Shown here: positions 61,933 to 64,000 of the stretch, one piece after another | How positions within the stretch are numbered: the first letter of the stretch is position 1 | How the letters are laid out: every line of letters begins with the position of its first letter | DNA from: Rhodobiaceae bacterium UBA4490 | GTDB lineage: Bacteria > Pseudomonadota > Alphaproteobacteria > Parvibaculales > Parvibaculaceae | Direction: 5' to 3' | Assembly: GCA_002389665.1 (NCBI GenBank) | Contig: DGNO01000005.1 | Span: 21,258 to 85,257, forward strand | DNA: 64,000 bases | Made by a program: the position numbers and the translations under genes | Notes under the pieces: generated by a model | Databases searched by the model: none | Seen by the model: only the letters and a program-made list of their open reading frames with translations | What the model was told of the DNA's origin: nothing

Positions 61933-63087
61933 ATGCGGATCGGAATTTTAACGGGCGGCGGCGATGTGCCGGGCCTCAATCCATGCATCAAGGCGGTAAC
62001 GCGGCGGGCGGCGGAGCTCGGCTGGGAGGTCGTCGGCTTCCGGCGCGGCTGGGCGGGACCCTTGAATGTGGACCCGGATGATCCGGAAAGCCTGGAAAAA
62101 TGGACCCTGCCGCTCACCCCCAACGCGGTGCGCACGATCGACCGGACGGGCGGCACGATCCTGCACACCTCCCGCACCAAGCCGAGCAAGGTGAAACCTG
62201 CGGATCTGCCCGAACGCTTGCAGGGAAAGCTGCAGCCCGGCAAAGACGGCACGGTGGATTGCACGGCGCCCATTCTGGCGGCGCTGGAAAAAATGAAAAT
62301 CGATGTGCTTATCCCGATCGGCGGCGATGACACGCTCTCTTACGGCGCGCGCCTCCACCAGGAAGGCATGAAGGTCATGTCCATCCCGAAGACGATGGAT
62401 AATGACGTTTACGGCACCGATTATTGCATCGGGTTTTCGACGGCGGTCTCCCGCTCGGTCGAGCATATTCATGCGCTGCGCACCTCCACGGGCAGTCATG
62501 AACGCATTGCGGTGATCGAGCTCTTCGGGCGCAATTCCGGCGAGACCGCGCTCATTGCAGGCTATCTTGCCGATGTCGACCGCGTGCTCATCGCCGAAGA
62601 GCCGTTCGATGTGCAGCATTTAAGCGAGCTTGCGGCGAAAGACCGGGCGGACAATCCCGCCAATTATTCCATGGTCGTCGTTTCCGAAGGCGCGCAGATG
62701 CAGGGCGGGGAGATCATGGAGCGGGGCGAGGCGGATGCTTACGGGCACCGCAAGCTCGGAGGTATCGGCCAGGTGCTGGGCGAGGAGATCAAGCAGCGCA
62801 CCGGCATCAACATCATCTCCCAGTCGCTGGGCTATATGATGCGGGCAGGCGCGCCGGACGCGCTCGATGTCATGGTCGCCAAAAGCTACGGCACTATGGC
62901 CGTGCAGCTGATCGAAGAAGGCAAGTCCGGGCTGATGATGGCGCTGCGCGACGGCAATTACACCGCTATGCCCGGCGACACCTGCATCAAGGGCGAGCGG
63001 CGGGTGGATGTCGCCGCTTTTTATGACAAGGAAAATTACCGCCCGCGCATCACCCGCGTCTCGGGCCTGCCCATGTTCCTTTATTGA
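61933..63087 (+). CDS. pfp: 6-phosphofructokinase, PPi-dependent type
   Basis: 384 aa from ATG 61933 (GGTGGAG upstream). Phosphorylates fructose 6-phosphate to the 1,6-bisphosphate. Conserved: [30 protein letters not shown] (D132, D133), [17 protein letters not shown] (K153), and [20 protein letters not shown]. In the PFK family Gly at the position of D133 and Gly at that of K153 mark ATP users, while Asp and Lys mark pyrophosphate users; this protein has Asp and Lys. PPi use is inferred from these two residues. It is divergent from the Gfo/Idh gene and convergent with a META-domain gene. Confidence 0.9.
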   Translation: MRIGILTGGGDVPGLNPCIKAVTRRAAELGWEVVGFRRGWAGPLNVDPDDPESLEKWTLPLTPNAVRTIDRTGGTILHTSRTKPSKVKPADLPERLQGKLQPGKDGTVDCTAPILAALEKMKIDVLIPIGGDDTLSYGARLHQEGMKVMSIPKTMDNDVYGTDYCIGFSTAVSRSVEHIHALRTSTGSHERIAVIELFGRNSGETALIAGYLADVDRVLIAEEPFDVQHLSELAAKDRADNPANYSMVVVSEGAQMQGGEIMERGEADAYGHRKLGGIGQVLGEEIKQRTGINIISQSLGYMMRAGAPDALDVMVAKSYGTMAVQLIEEGKSGLMMALRDGNYTAMPGDTCIKGERRVDVAAFYDKENYRPRITRVSGLPMFLY

Positions 63088-63093
63088 GGCGCT

Positions 63094-63549
63094 TTACCGG
63101 TCCTGATAGGGGCCTTGCGAGGCCGGGGCGGGCGGCGCTGCTTTAAAGCGGATGGCGGGCTCGCCTTCGGCATCTTTGAAAAGCAGGATGCCGTCTTCCG
63201 TTTCCCAGGTCTTGGTTGCGGCAAGAGCGGCAATGACCGCTTGTTCTTGTGCCATAAAAGGCTCGGGGCAGGCCATCTTGGTCATGGGGCCGGGATCGAG
63301 CTGCACATTGGCGCCGTCGAAACGTGCCTTCCCGCTCAGCGAATTACAGCCCGCATTGCCGCCATAGCGCCCGCTTTCGGTGAAGGTGAACGCGGCCTCG
63401 CTTTCCTCGCTCACCGGTTTGCCGTTCACATCCGTCACCAGCCATTTCTTCTCGTAAAGCGCGGCAGGGTCTGCACTGTTTTCAGGGGACGCGGAAGGCT
63501 CGCAGGCGGCGAGCATGAAAAGGGCGGCAAAAAGCGGGGCGTATTTCAT
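63094..63549 (-). CDS. META-domain lipoprotein (HslJ-like)
   Basis: 151 aa from the ATG at 63547-63549 (MKYAPLFAAL); a longer frame to 63573 is less likely. Lipobox LAAC (Cys about 16). The mature part has the META-domain pattern GGNAGCNSLSGKARFDG, a strand VQLDPGPMTKMACPEPF and a helix AQEQAVIAAL. The two Cys of the domain (GCN and ACP) may form a disulfide. HslJ in E. coli is linked with novobiocin resistance; the function here is unknown. It is convergent with the phosphofructokinase gene, 6 bp apart. Confidence 0.82.
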   Translation of the reverse strand: MKYAPLFAALFMLAACEPSASPENSADPAALYEKKWLVTDVNGKPVSEESEAAFTFTESGRYGGNAGCNSLSGKARFDGANVQLDPGPMTKMACPEPFMAQEQAVIAALAATKTWETEDGILLFKDAEGEPAIRFKAAPPAPASQGPYQDR

Positions 63550-63628
63550 ATCGGGTCTTTCCGTCAGGGGCATCGGGCGTTTGAGCGCAAACGTTCAAGG
63601 CGCGCTTTTGTTCCCTTCGGCAATGATA

Positions 63629-64000
63629 TCAAGCGGAAAGCAGACGCTCCACGGCGCGCGCTTTCAGCACAAGTTTGCCCTCATCATTCGTAAACGTGGC
63701 TTCCACATAAGCCTGGCTCTTGCTCATGTTGAGGACGCGGCCCTCGCAGCGGATCGTGCCTTTCGTGACCGGGCGGAAGAAATGCATCTGCAAATCCGAA
63801 GTGGTGAAATTCTGGTCGTCCGCAAGCTGCGTCATCAGCGCGAAGGAGCAGGTCTGATCGGCAAGCGTTGCCAGATACCCGCCGAACACCGCCACGGGGT
63901 TCATATAGTCGGGATTGACGTCCCATTCATAAACGATATGCCCGTCGCCCACTTCCGTCAGCCGGCCCGCATAAAGATTGAGCGCTGCGACATGGGGCGG
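63629..64000 (-). CDS. Thioesterase (hotdog fold), N-terminus cut by the window edge
   Basis: The frame stays open to the last base, so this is the C-terminal 123 residues of a gene that starts beyond the window. The sequence VAVFGGYLATLADQTCSFALMTQL, with DQTCSFA near the helix start, and TTSDLQMHFFRPVTKGTIRCEGRVL, then the closing strand, match the PaaI/4HBT hotdog family that hydrolyses acyl-CoA. It would cleave aromatic or medium-chain thioesters. The neighbouring META lipoprotein is not functionally linked. Confidence 0.82.
   Translation of the reverse strand, partial: PPHVAALNLYAGRLTEVGDGHIVYEWDVNPDYMNPVAVFGGYLATLADQTCSFALMTQLADDQNFTTSDLQMHFFRPVTKGTIRCEGRVLNMSKSQAYVEATFTNDEGKLVLKARAVERLLSA

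Overview
The window is about 64 kb of GC-rich chromosomal DNA from an alphaproteobacterium. The evidence is the groESL operon under a CIRCE element, the hisS-hisZ-hisG cluster, an aceB-aceA pair next to a ScfR/RamB-type regulator, TTAA-N7-TTAA (CtrA-type) boxes, a bacterial speD-speE pair and several flavin monooxygenase/acyl-CoA/TetR modules. The catabolic content resembles Parvibaculum-like or other Rhizobiales-grade marine and soil bacteria, but that placement is an inference. I see no IS element, prophage, CRISPR array, tRNA or rRNA. Coding density is high, and composition looks uniform by eye apart from a few AT-rich promoters.

Layout. 1-4615: the end of a heavy-metal efflux operon (CzcC-CzcB-CzcA type) closed by a strong terminator. 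4806-8516: a translationally coupled three-gene operon (Zn-ribbon/degenerate-GGDEF protein, membrane GT2 glycosyltransferase, HlyD-like adaptor) that looks like an exopolysaccharide synthase under an unusual controller. 8658-11645: MpaB/DUF2236 oxygenase, TetR, VOC protein, SnoaL-like protein and a small membrane protein. 12078-15000: REC-Fis regulator, DUF819 transporter-like protein, LpxR-like lipid A deacylase. 15174-25690: acyl-CoA synthetase, acyl-CoA dehydrogenase, CACHE-type histidine kinase, SUMF1-like protein, GST, nitronate monooxygenase, TetR and amine oxidase. 25691-27486: speD-speE behind a roughly 310-nt leader with a candidate upstream peptide and competing hairpins.

27494-32360: RraA-like protein, Baeyer-Villiger-type monooxygenase, an inverse autotransporter with a beta-helix passenger, and a small lipoprotein. 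32424-38302: serine hydrolase, then aceA and aceB (glyoxylate bypass) divergent from scfR, with CTTG/CAAG palindromes between them. 38345-41512: TonB, an orphan CheZ and a pseudokinase-like PAS sensor. 42117-45977: hisS, hisZ, hisG. 46114-49747: TauE/SafE exporter, then an SDR-FMO pair divergent from a TetR gene. 49753-51250: glyA behind a ZTP (pfl) riboswitch. 51410-54426: small secreted protein, aspartoacylase-like hydrolase, outer-membrane barrel, lipoprotein.

54573-56747: groES-groEL with CIRCE, a promoter and an inter-gene terminator-like hairpin. 56778-64000: membrane protein, an atypical leucyl/phenylalanyl-tRNA-protein transferase homologue, D-threonine-aldolase-like enzyme, YdcF, Gfo/Idh/MocA oxidoreductase, PPi-type phosphofructokinase, META-domain lipoprotein and a thioesterase cut by the window edge.

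The best leads for new biology are the TackOD1/pseudo-GGDEF-GT2-HlyD operon, the speDE leader, the atypical Aat homologue and the ZTP switch with its enclosing 10-bp pairing. All functions are inferred from sequence alone; no search was run.
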